A DNA stretch of 64,000 nt from Butyrivibrio sp. AE3009. Its GTDB lineage: Bacteria > Bacillota > Clostridia > Lachnospirales > Lachnospiraceae. Numbering within the stretch: the first letter of the stretch is position 1; each line of letters starts with the position of its first letter. Made by a program: the position numbers and the translations under genes. The DNA lies in the NCBI RefSeq assembly GCF_000420845.1, contig NZ_ATVS01000007.1, forward strand, positions 1 to 64,000, written 5' to 3'. Below are positions 1-7,967 of the stretch, in pieces. The notes beneath the pieces were generated by a model. The model made no database searches and was not told the DNA's origin. It saw only the letters and a list, made by a program, of their open reading frames with translations.

Positions 1-369
1 TATTTTGATAATCATATGAAACACCTGTGAAGTCGCATCTTAATATGCCTTTCAGGAACAAAATCTAGCTGGTAAAGGCTGAAATGTGTTATATAAATCC
101 GCTTGATTAGCCCCTAAAGCCCTGAATATTGATGTCAAGGGGACGTGGAATACCGCAGCCGCTTTTTGGCGAGGATATGCCGCGAAAGCCCCTTTATATC
201 AATATCCAGGGTGTTTCTATACTTTCAGCGATTTGAATCTACCGGGTATCACAACTACATACTTGTCGTATTGAATAAGTGAACTGTTCATTGCATCCGA
301 TTTTATTTGTAATTTTCTTATCGAAGTGCGACAATAGACATGTTCATTTTTACGAAGAAGGTAATCACC
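1..369. other. Gene-free leader at the window start
   Basis: No convincing gene is present here. Frame 1 runs open only to a stop at 28-30, which could be the tail of a gene outside the window but is too short to support. The stretch contains an inverted repeat at 120-211. A possible promoter with -35 TTGTAA (307-312), a 17-base spacer and -10-like GACAAT (330-335) lies just before the ybaK-type gene. Confidence 0.5.
120..211. repeat. Long imperfect hairpin, 23-base arms
   Basis: The arms 120-142 and 189-211 are inverted copies agreeing at about 20 of 23 positions, and some mismatches could be G-U pairs in RNA. They are separated by 46 bases. There is no T tract after the right arm, so a simple terminator is unlikely. 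It lies about 160 bases before the ybaK-type gene and could be a leader RNA structure or a decayed mobile element. Confidence 0.5.
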
Positions 370-864
370 ATGAAAAAAGAAGAGAAGACCAATGTTATGC
401 GTGTGCTTGAGGGCAAAAAGATTCCCTATTCAAGCCACTCATATGAACCGGATGCTACCATGACAGGCGAAGAGATAGCCGGCATTCTTGGGGAAGATGC
501 CGCGCTGGTGTTCAAGACTCTTGTAACCCAGGGTAAGAGCAATACCTACTATGTATTTGTCATTCCCGTCGCAGAAGAGCTTGATCTTAAGAAGGCCGCC
601 AAGGCTGCAGGAGAGAAGTCCATCGCAATGATCAAACAAAAGGATCTCCTGCCTCTTACCGGATATGTTCACGGAGGATGTTCTCCTATAGGCATGAAGA
701 AGCAGTTTCAGACATTCCTTCATGAGACAGCCGCCGATCACGAGCATATATATGTCAGCGCCGGCAAAGTTGGCTTTCAGATAGAGCTTGCACCGCAGGA
801 TCTGATCGCCGTGGCAGGATGCAAGCTTGCAAATTTAGTTATTGAGGAAGGCATGTTGGGATGA
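370..864 (+). CDS. ybaK: YbaK/EbsC-family aminoacyl-tRNA deacylase
   Basis: A 164-residue protein of the YbaK/EbsC family, which hydrolyses mischarged Cys-tRNA(Pro) in trans in the cytoplasm. The family hallmarks are visible: an N-terminal stretch on recognising a short sequence (IPYSSHSYEP), the segment VFKTLVTQGK with the catalytic lysine, and the glycine-rich GYVHGGCSPIGMKK loop. The start at 370 is chosen over the in-frame ATG at 340 because GAAGG lies just ahead of it and the 340 ATG falls near the predicted transcription start. Its stop overlaps the start of the next gene (ATGA), so the two are co-translated. Length is normal for the family. Confidence 0.92.
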   Translation: MKKEEKTNVMRVLEGKKIPYSSHSYEPDATMTGEEIAGILGEDAALVFKTLVTQGKSNTYYVFVIPVAEELDLKKAAKAAGEKSIAMIKQKDLLPLTGYVHGGCSPIGMKKQFQTFLHETAADHEHIYVSAGKVGFQIELAPQDLIAVAGCKLANLVIEEGMLG

Positions 865-1772
865 AGGATTATATTTACTGGCATTTGCCGGGCTTTAGTG
901 TGTTCAGGGATCTGAACTACACTGTTATTGAACTGATGAGGGAGTTTCCCAATTCTTTTAACGAAAATTACAGAGTAGGAAGTGTGTACGGCACCTTCCC
1001 CGGAGCAATTTGGAACGGTGGCAGAACAGTTCTTGGCTTTTGCCCCAAGAATGAGATAGAGCGCACCATCAAGATGTTCAATTCCAAGCATGTTCCCGTG
1101 CGCTTTACCTGGACCAACCCCCTCATTGAGGAGAAGCATTTAAATGACACCTTCTGTAACCTCATAATGCGCCTTGCCGATAACGGCGAGAATCAGGTGC
1201 TTGTAAATACCGAGGTTCTGGAGAATTATCTGAGAAAAGAGTATCCGGGCTTTAAATTCATTTCATCCACAACCAAGAGAATCACAGATCCGGAGAAGCT
1301 CCATGCGGAACTTGAGAAGGATTATTTCATGGTGGTTCTCGACTATGATATGAACCACAACAAAGAGATTCTTGAGAGCTTAAGACCTGTGGCTGACAGA
1401 GTGGAGATCCTCTGCGATGAGATCTGTTTCCCCGAGTGCCCCAAGCGCCTTGAGCACTACAGAGATGAGGCCTTAAAGCAATTGGAATTCGAGATCTCAA
1501 GGCCCTTCAACTGTCCCAACAGACAGGAAAAGAAATCCTTTGAGGACTGTAAGAACAAGCCTGCCTTTATATCCAAGGAGGAGATGAAGGACTATATCGA
1601 TATGGGCTTTAGGAACTTTAAGCTGGTGGGAAGAGGACTTCCCCAGGAGCTGGTTCTTGATTCCTATATGTATTACCTTGTTAAGGATGGGGAAGAGGAC
1701 TTTATCAGAAATCAGATAAATAAGCGTCTTGCCGAGATCAACGCCAAGAAAATGGCGGCAAGAAAGAGATAA
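861..1772 (+). CDS. U32-peptidase-like conserved protein, copy 1
   Basis: A 303-residue protein that I do not recognise by name. It resembles the U32 peptidase/UbiU-UbiV fold family in its overall plan: a TIM-barrel-like pattern, a segment FRNFKLVGRGL near residue 250 that recalls the U32 KIEGR motif, and a cysteine set C185, C189, C193, C218 and C230. Four of these are conserved in the paralogue at 22926-23879 with spacing CxxxC then C(x6-11)C, as expected for an iron-sulfur cluster. Shared blocks with the paralogue include the N-terminal LPG motif, WNGGR (about residue 51) and FTWTNPLI. It overlaps the ybaK-type gene by four bases and is followed by a terminator. The function is unknown; a redox or iron-sulfur role is inferred only from the cysteines. 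Confidence 0.6.
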   Translation: MKDYIYWHLPGFSVFRDLNYTVIELMREFPNSFNENYRVGSVYGTFPGAIWNGGRTVLGFCPKNEIERTIKMFNSKHVPVRFTWTNPLIEEKHLNDTFCNLIMRLADNGENQVLVNTEVLENYLRKEYPGFKFISSTTKRITDPEKLHAELEKDYFMVVLDYDMNHNKEILESLRPVADRVEILCDEICFPECPKRLEHYRDEALKQLEFEISRPFNCPNRQEKKSFEDCKNKPAFISKEEMKDYIDMGFRNFKLVGRGLPQELVLDSYMYYLVKDGEEDFIRNQINKRLAEINAKKMAARKR

Positions 1773-1863
1773 AGACTCCGGTAAGAAACAGATATATAAA
1801 GAAATAGATACATTAAGAAATAGGAAAAATAGAAATAAATAAAAAGATATATAAGCAAAGTAA

Positions 1864-1910
1864 AAGGCATCAGATAAATCCTAAAAGGATAAATCTGATG
1901 CCTTATTATT
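1864..1910. terminator. Bidirectional rho-independent terminator
   Basis: A hairpin with a 12-bp perfect outer stem (AAGGCATCAGAT paired with its complement ending at 1904) and partly paired inner part. TTATTATT follows on the plus strand and TTTTAC follows on the minus strand. It sits between the convergent U32-like gene and the GH5 gene and probably serves both. Confidence 0.8.
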
Positions 1911-1937
1911 CTGTACTAATTTCAGTATCTAACCGGA

Positions 1938-3245
1938 TTACTCCTCTTCGTAAACAGCCATCATGGCATCTACGAGCTTCTCTCTGTACCAGGTGTTGTC
2001 GTTTCTGTTAAATACTGCGAACTTCTCGCCTTCCTGATCGAAGTTGCCGTTATCCCACCAGTAACAGGGAATTCCGCTCTTCTTGGCGCGGCTTAGATAC
2101 TCTGTAACCCAGTTAACAACTTCATCTTCATTGTTCTTGTCAACGGCGCCCATCTCTGTAATAAGAACGGGAACTCCTTTGGCAAGGAAGATTCTGCTGA
2201 GGTCTGAGAACACTCCGGTAATATCGCCCTTGTGTGAACCATCCCAGTTATCATAGGGGTTAGCGCTGGGATCCTCATAGGTGAAGGCGTAAGGAGTGTA
2301 AGCGTGGATCGCAACTGCAATGTGGTCATCCTCAGGAATCTTAAGAGGAGCGATGGTTGAAATAACATGAGAGCCTGCAACGCTGGTGATAAGAAGCAGA
2401 CGATACTCGTTGTTTCCGCCGGTGGCTCTTACTGTGTCAACGAAAACCTGATTCAGTGTATCAAGGCACTTTCTTACCTCAGGCGTTCCGCCGTTCCACT
2501 CGTTCTGACCGCCCTTAACTCTGGGCTCATTCATTCCCTCGAAAATAAGGTGATAGTCGTAATCCTTGAATTCCTCAGCAATCTGAGTCCAAAGAGCAGC
2601 CATCTGCTCGCTTGTTGCATCAACGTGGTCGTTGTCGGGAATTCTCCAGTCCTCTTCGTGATGAGAATCAAGAAGTACATAGAGGTCATCCTCGATACAG
2701 TAATCAACTACTTCTTTAACACGTGCCATCCACTCGGGATCAACGGTGTAATCAGGAGCAGGACCCATGTGTCCGCCGAAGGTTACTGGAACTCTGATGC
2801 TGTTGAAGCCCTTGGCTGCCACGGCATCGATCATCTCCTTGGTAGTTGCGGGATTACCCCAGCTGGTCTCAGAAGCAAGGCCTGAAGCGCCATAAGCATC
2901 AAGAGAGTTACCAAGGTTCCAGCCAATCTCAATCTGAGCTACAAGTTCGGCAGGAGTGATATCTTTCATTTCCTTCTCCTCAATGGGAATATCGGTAGCT
3001 GTGTCTTCTGCTACCTCCTCAGTAGTAGCCTCAGCAGCAGGAGCCTCTGTGGCCTCCTCAGCAGCTGTCTCAGTTGTGGCCTCAGCAGCAGGAGCTGCTT
3101 CGGTGGCTTCCTGAGTAGCTTCTACGGCCTCCTGATTGTCCTGAGGAACGTTCTGAGCTGCGTCAGAACCGCATCCTGTGAGGCCGGCAAATGCAAGGCT
3201 TGTTGCCATACCAACAGCCAACAGTTTCTTAAAATACTTTCTCAT
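1938..3245 (-). CDS. GH5 endoglucanase/xylanase-type lipoprotein
   Basis: A 435-residue secreted glycoside hydrolase of family 5. Residues 1-25 are a lipoprotein signal ending in LTGC (C25), so the enzyme is probably anchored on the outer face of the membrane. Residues 36-90 form an acidic Glu/Ala/Thr-rich linker. The catalytic domain follows, with the typical GWNLGNSLDA start (near residue 108), the SIRVPVTF strand, the acid/base glutamate E240 in FEGMNEP and the nucleophile E364 in LITEMGA. It would cut internal bonds in cellulose, xylan or xyloglucan; the exact substrate cannot be told from sequence alone. Its start is six bases after the stop of the esterase-GH43 gene, with an AAAGGA site, so the two form one minus-strand operon. 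Confidence 0.9.
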   Translation of the reverse strand: MRKYFKKLLAVGMATSLAFAGLTGCGSDAAQNVPQDNQEAVEATQEATEAAPAAEATTETAAEEATEAPAAEATTEEVAEDTATDIPIEEKEMKDITPAELVAQIEIGWNLGNSLDAYGASGLASETSWGNPATTKEMIDAVAAKGFNSIRVPVTFGGHMGPAPDYTVDPEWMARVKEVVDYCIEDDLYVLLDSHHEEDWRIPDNDHVDATSEQMAALWTQIAEEFKDYDYHLIFEGMNEPRVKGGQNEWNGGTPEVRKCLDTLNQVFVDTVRATGGNNEYRLLLITSVAGSHVISTIAPLKIPEDDHIAVAIHAYTPYAFTYEDPSANPYDNWDGSHKGDITGVFSDLSRIFLAKGVPVLITEMGAVDKNNEDEVVNWVTEYLSRAKKSGIPCYWWDNGNFDQEGEKFAVFNRNDNTWYREKLVDAMMAVYEEE

Positions 3246-3251
3246 AAAAAA

Positions 3252-6062
3252 TTATCCTTTCAAAAATTCAATCGTTGCAAGTGAACAACTACCTGAACCA
3301 TTATAACGCAGATAAAGTGCATGTATACCATTTATCTCTTCAAAATGACATTCTCTTGCATCCCAGATGTTTGAAGAATCATCTTTTACGATAGTTCCGA
3401 TAACCTCTCCGCCAAGGCTTGTGGTGACGTCGAAATGTCCCTTGAAATAGCCTCTGGTCTTGATTCTAAGGCCTGTTACATGTTCGTAGTTAAAATACTT
3501 GAATCCCACAGCTGTACCGTCAACAATATCCTTGATATAGCTGATTCCGTAGCCTGTATTGTCAAATTCCTGAACGACTCTGGGAGCATCGGGCTCAACA
3601 TACATCTTGTGTGCTCTGGTAAAGATGTTGCAGGCGATGTAGGAAGGATACTCACCGTATGCTTCAAGAGGGCCGCCGTTAAGTCCGCAGCTGGTGATCT
3701 CTGCCTGATCGATGGAGCCGTCCTCATTGATATGGAGCTTCTCTGCGCAGGCCTGTCTGCTGAACCAGGTGCCGTTGGTGTGTCTGTGATAGAAGATATA
3801 CCACTCATCACCGATCTGTATCATGCTGCCGTGGTTGTTTCCGCCGTAGGCTGAAGGAACCTCGGGAGCCTTGTAGTCTCCGATATGAAGGTCACAGTTG
3901 CTGACCAGAACTCCGCCATAGGTAAAAGGTCCTGCGGGCTTGTCTGAGGTTGCGTAGCACAGCTCGTGCATAACCTCTGAGGAATAGATGAAGTAATAGG
4001 TGTCATCCTTCTTTCTGATGGATGAAGCCTCGAAGAAGGCGTGTCCCTCATAGCCTGTGCCTGCGCTGTAGATCTTGCCGGGAACCACGATCTCGGGAGC
4101 TTTCCTGACTGTGAGCATATCCTTGTCAAGAAGTGTGTACATAGCGCCATGTCTTGATTCGTCGCCGTGTCCGCAGAAGCCTGTATAAAGATGAACTTCA
4201 TCACCTTCTGTAAGAACACCGGGATCAAACTGAGGCTCATCGCCCTTTTTGTCACCCAGCTTGGTGCCATCTTCATAGTGAACATAACCGTAGAACTCGA
4301 AAGGACCATTGGGACAGTCTGAAACTGCAACGGAAACAACACTGATCTTATCAAGTACATAGTAGAGGTAATATCTTCCGTCTGGGCCCTGAGTTACATC
4401 AGGAGCGTACAGACACATATGTCCGTCTTCATTAAGAGGATCCTGAGTCTTTCTGTAGATCACGCCTTCGTAGTGCCAGTTGCCAAGGTCATTGACGGGA
4501 GCTGACCAGCATACGTAGTCGCCCATGCAGAAGGTCTCTCCGCCGTAGATATCGTGGGAACCGTAGACATATACCCTGTTTCCGAATACATAGGGCTCTC
4601 CGTCGGGAACATACTCCCAGTTTGGAAGATAAGGGTTGACTGCCTGCTTCTTGTAATTGTTTCTGATGCCGCCTTCCTTGCGGGGGGAAGCGCCTCTTGA
4701 GATGAACTCTATCTCGTTTCTGTCGGAATCGGTATAAGGTGCCCATACAGGAAGCGCGATCTTCTCGCTGCCGCCCTTGTTGGGATCACCGGTCTTGATA
4801 AAGTTTGCGAAATAGTCACTCATCTGCCTTGCCAGCTCGAAATGTCTTCCCTCATAGGGACGGTGGCACTTAATCAGGTTATCAAAGAAGAACCACAGGT
4901 CGCAGGAGTGGAAGGTACCGGGGTGACTATCGTTGATGACATGGCCATCGGGAGTTGTAAATACATTGCCGTCGCCCGGAATATCGGGATCGAAGCGGTA
5001 ATAGTAGCAGCTCTGATCTGCTCTTTTTTTGGTAGCGTCGTTGAAGGTGCTCTTAACGGACTGTTCAACGGTATTGATGCTGCCCATCATGAACTCATCG
5101 GAGGTGTTGCCTGCGATGATGGGAGCCTTGGCACATTTGCCTTCGACAAAAAGCTCAACCGGATCGCCCTTGCAGAAGAAACCGTCTCTTATAGGGAACA
5201 TACGAGGGTGATCGGAAACAAATTTATCGTAGCCGGCAAGCAGGGACTTGGAATCAATCTCCCTGGCTTCATCAAGGCTCTTCACACCAAGGGAATCAAG
5301 GAATGCCTTGCCAAGTTCCTCAGCCTTGGGAAGATCAAGGGGACGGAAAATATCGTCCTTGGGATCAGGAAGTCTGATGATTCCGCTGAGAACTACAGCA
5401 CCCTTAATTACATCAAAATTGCCTTCGTGAGTGTACTGGTGCATAACGCTGGAACCACCTGCAGACTGACCTGCGATGGTGATCTTCTCCGGGTCTCCGC
5501 CGAAGTTTGCGATATTTCTGTATACCCAGTGAAGACCTGCCTTCTGATCAAGGAGACCAAAGTTGGCGGGAGCATCGGGAGATTCTTTTGTAATCTCGGG
5601 ATGAGCCATGAAGCCAAAGCAGTTAAGTCTGTATGCGACACTGACTACAACCACACCTTTTTTGGCAAGAGCTTCTCCGTTAAACTCCATTTCGGCTGTA
5701 TAGCCCCACTGGAAGCCGCCTCCGAAGAACCATACGAGTACAGGAAGCTTCTCATCGGCTGCCTTGGCCGGAGTCCATACATTGAGGTAGAGACAGTCCT
5801 CACTCATGGGAATATCGGCATCCACATGCCATTCTCTGCAGTAGATATCTGTACCCATTCCCGGTGTGTTCTGATAGGAGATGGGGCCGAACTCATGGCA
5901 TAATCTTACGCCTTCCCAGCTTTCTGCGGGCTGAGGCGCTCTCCATCTGTTCTTGCCCACCGGAGGAGCAGCAAAGGGGATGCCCAGATAAGCAGTGATG
6001 CGCGGATTGCTACCGGGGAGTCCGCTGACTTTTCCGTTTTCGGTATTAGTTGTTCTAAGCAT
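3252..6062 (-). CDS. Type B carboxylesterase fused to GH43 with C-terminal CBM-like domain
   Basis: A 936-residue two-enzyme fusion. Residues 1-460 are a type B carboxylesterase with nucleophile S200 in GQSAGG, acidic E323 in NTSDEF and H385 in TFHSCDL. Between the last two only about 60 residues occur, which is short for the family. Residues 470-800 are a GH43 five-blade propeller with D487 (VPDGEP), D555 (LYAPDV) and E678 (FFEASS). A CBM6-like beta domain follows to the end. There is no signal peptide, so it acts in the cytoplasm, probably removing acetyl or feruloyl groups and arabinose or xylose from imported xylan oligosaccharides. The start at 6062 is chosen because GGAG lies eight bases before it; the upstream ATG at 6080 lacks a site. 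First gene of an operon with GH5. Confidence 0.88.
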   Translation of the reverse strand: MLRTTNTENGKVSGLPGSNPRITAYLGIPFAAPPVGKNRWRAPQPAESWEGVRLCHEFGPISYQNTPGMGTDIYCREWHVDADIPMSEDCLYLNVWTPAKAADEKLPVLVWFFGGGFQWGYTAEMEFNGEALAKKGVVVVSVAYRLNCFGFMAHPEITKESPDAPANFGLLDQKAGLHWVYRNIANFGGDPEKITIAGQSAGGSSVMHQYTHEGNFDVIKGAVVLSGIIRLPDPKDDIFRPLDLPKAEELGKAFLDSLGVKSLDEAREIDSKSLLAGYDKFVSDHPRMFPIRDGFFCKGDPVELFVEGKCAKAPIIAGNTSDEFMMGSINTVEQSVKSTFNDATKKRADQSCYYYRFDPDIPGDGNVFTTPDGHVINDSHPGTFHSCDLWFFFDNLIKCHRPYEGRHFELARQMSDYFANFIKTGDPNKGGSEKIALPVWAPYTDSDRNEIEFISRGASPRKEGGIRNNYKKQAVNPYLPNWEYVPDGEPYVFGNRVYVYGSHDIYGGETFCMGDYVCWSAPVNDLGNWHYEGVIYRKTQDPLNEDGHMCLYAPDVTQGPDGRYYLYYVLDKISVVSVAVSDCPNGPFEFYGYVHYEDGTKLGDKKGDEPQFDPGVLTEGDEVHLYTGFCGHGDESRHGAMYTLLDKDMLTVRKAPEIVVPGKIYSAGTGYEGHAFFEASSIRKKDDTYYFIYSSEVMHELCYATSDKPAGPFTYGGVLVSNCDLHIGDYKAPEVPSAYGGNNHGSMIQIGDEWYIFYHRHTNGTWFSRQACAEKLHINEDGSIDQAEITSCGLNGGPLEAYGEYPSYIACNIFTRAHKMYVEPDAPRVVQEFDNTGYGISYIKDIVDGTAVGFKYFNYEHVTGLRIKTRGYFKGHFDVTTSLGGEVIGTIVKDDSSNIWDARECHFEEINGIHALYLRYNGSGSCSLATIEFLKG

Positions 6063-6148
6063 ATTTTTTCTCCAATACATTTTATTAACGAAATTGTTAT
6101 ATTTTCATATTTAAATTTATAGTCTACAAAAGAAATGAGTCTATTCAC

Positions 6149-6279
6149 ATATTGCGGGTGGATGGGCAACACTTGCGAAGTTGCGGGTTTTGGCAATTAC
6201 TGCGGTGAAATGAGCAACATTTCGGTGGATGAAAAATTACAAAATCAAATATTATTTTTATCACAGGAGAGATAAAACG
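6149..6279. promoter_or_regulatory. Divergent regulatory region between the fusion gene and GH43 lipoprotein
   Basis: This stretch lies between two divergent xylan genes. It holds ATATTGC at 6149-6155, several GCAAC/TTGCG words, and the 16-base word AGCAACATTTCGGTGG at 6213-6228. Nearly the same word occurs upstream of the second binding-protein gene at 21157-21171. It is a candidate operator of the AraC regulator encoded next door; this is inference. Confidence 0.4.
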
Positions 6280-7950
6280 GTGACTACACATTTCCAAAAC
6301 AAAACAACTTTTAAACACAAACAACCTCTAATAATAATCTTGCGTTTGGTCGCCGTTTCTTTTTTCCTGACTGCCTGTGCTTCGGGGGCTGCTCCAAACA
6401 CAGTGTCCGAGGACAGCACCGGCAGCAATGCAGTAGAGCAACAAGAAACAGATGAAAATGGAGATTTAACAGACATGGACACAAAAGCCCTGAATATCAG
6501 TGAAGTATTCGACAACCTCAAACCGGAGCAGAGCCTCAAGGAAATAACGGATCACAACCCTGTTATGGTTCAGCGTTTTGGTGCAGACCCTTACGCTCTT
6601 ATATACGATGGAAGAGTATACATCTATATGACCGGTGACAAGCCTTCTTATAATGCAGACGGAACAGTCAAGGAGAATACCTATGGTAATATCAACACCA
6701 TCAATGTTATTTCCTCCGATGACCTTGTGAACTGGACAGACCACGGAACTATCTATGCTTCCGGTCTTACAGGTGCTTCAACCTGGGGCAAGAACTCCTG
6801 GGCACCTGCAGCAGCTTACAAGAATATAGACGGCAAGGACAAGTTCTTCTTATACTTTGCCAACAACGGCAACGGAATTGCTGTTCTGACAGCAGATTCA
6901 CCGGTGGGACCCTTTACCGATCCCATTAACAAGCCTCTTATTTCCAGAGAGACTCCTACCTGCGCAGAGGTAACATGGCTCTTTGACCCCGCAGTTCTTA
7001 TGGACGACGACAAAAGAGCATACATCTACTTCGGTGGCGGTATCCCTTCTCCCGAGGCAGCATCCAATCCCGGAACAGCAAGAGTTTGCGAGCTTGGCGA
7101 TGATATGATCAGCCTCAAGGGAGATCCCAAGCCTATAGAGAATGTTTCCTATTTATTTGAGGATTCAGGAATCAACAAGATTGACGGTACCTATTATTAT
7201 TCCTATTGCACCAACTTCAATGTAACACCTGAGGCTGCCAAGGAGAACGGTTTTGAATCCGGCGAGATCATGACCATGAAGTCCGATTCACCAATGGGAC
7301 CTTTCACAGCCTGCAACCCTGTCCTTAAGAATCCTGAGAGATTCTTTGGAGTAGGCGGTAACAATCACCACTGCATGTTCGAATTTGAGGGACAGTGGTA
7401 CATCACCTATCATGCAAGAATGCTTGAGAAAAAGATGGGAATTGACGGAGGCTACCGCAGCACTCATATCGACAAGCTTGTGATAGATGAGAATAACGCT
7501 CCTTCAGTGAGCACAGGAACCAAAGAGGGGGTTAAGCAGCTTAAGAGCTTTGATCCTTATACAGAGACCAAGGCAGTAACAATGTCCAATGAGTCAGGCG
7601 TTACAACCAAACAGTTTGGCGATGAGGCCAAGAAGTTTGGCTCAGGAGATATGATAGTAGCAGATATGCTTCCCGGCAGCTGGATCAGTGTCAGCGGAGC
7701 AGACTTCGGAGAAGACGGAGCAGCAGAAGTTGAAGTTAAGGCTCTGTCAGAAGGCGCCGGAGCAATCAAGATCTGTCTCGACACCCCCGCCTCAGAGGCT
7801 GTCGGATATGTGGATGTCAGCGGCGCAGATGCAGATGAGCTTACAACCATCACCGCATCACTGGACAAAAAAATAACCGGAGAACACGCAGTATTCTTTG
7901 TATTCTCCGGAGATCCGTTCAGATTATACAGTTGGAAATTCAATAAATGA
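6280..7950 (+). CDS. GH43 lipoprotein with C-terminal CBM6-like domain
   Basis: A 556-residue secreted family 43 enzyme, resembling arabinoxylan arabinofuranohydrolases (XynD type). The signal peptide ends in FLTAC, giving a lipidated cysteine. The propeller begins with NPVMVQRFGADPYALIYDGR, has WAPAAAY as the second acidic-site region without a clear Asp-Pro pair, and carries LFEDSGINKIDGTYYYSY with the catalytic glutamate. The last about 130 residues are a CBM6-like sandwich (GSWISVSGADFGE). I place the start at the GTG at 6280, with AGGAGAG 9 bases before it and a normal signal peptide; the ATG at 6229 would put 17 extra residues ahead of the signal and has a poor site. It probably removes arabinose from xylan at the cell surface. 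It converges on the AraC gene. Confidence 0.88.
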   Translation: MTTHFQNKTTFKHKQPLIIILRLVAVSFFLTACASGAAPNTVSEDSTGSNAVEQQETDENGDLTDMDTKALNISEVFDNLKPEQSLKEITDHNPVMVQRFGADPYALIYDGRVYIYMTGDKPSYNADGTVKENTYGNINTINVISSDDLVNWTDHGTIYASGLTGASTWGKNSWAPAAAYKNIDGKDKFFLYFANNGNGIAVLTADSPVGPFTDPINKPLISRETPTCAEVTWLFDPAVLMDDDKRAYIYFGGGIPSPEAASNPGTARVCELGDDMISLKGDPKPIENVSYLFEDSGINKIDGTYYYSYCTNFNVTPEAAKENGFESGEIMTMKSDSPMGPFTACNPVLKNPERFFGVGGNNHHCMFEFEGQWYITYHARMLEKKMGIDGGYRSTHIDKLVIDENNAPSVSTGTKEGVKQLKSFDPYTETKAVTMSNESGVTTKQFGDEAKKFGSGDMIVADMLPGSWISVSGADFGEDGAAEVEVKALSEGAGAIKICLDTPASEAVGYVDVSGADADELTTITASLDKKITGEHAVFFVFSGDPFRLYSWKFNK

Positions 7951-7951
7951 T

Positions 7952-7967
7952 AAAGATTTAAATCTTT
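7952..7967. other. Perfect 16-base palindrome between convergent genes
   Basis: AAAGATTTAAATCTTT overlaps the seven-base gap between the convergent GH43 and AraC genes. A stronger imperfect hairpin (CCGGAGAA with TTCTCCGG, about 7878-7912) lies within the GH43 end. One of these may end transcription, but neither is a classic terminator. Confidence 0.3.

Noticed and set aside
1-30. Possible tail of an upstream gene
   Set aside because: Only nine codons and a stop are visible; too short to support.
4842-5903. A 353-codon plus-strand open frame
   Set aside because: It lies wholly antisense to the esterase half of the fusion gene, has no ribosome site or recognisable domain, and arises from codon bias of the real gene.
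6229-6279. ATG at 6229 as start of the GH43 lipoprotein
   Set aside because: It has a poor ribosome site and would add 17 residues before the signal peptide; the GTG at 6280 has AGGAG and gives a normal lipoprotein signal.
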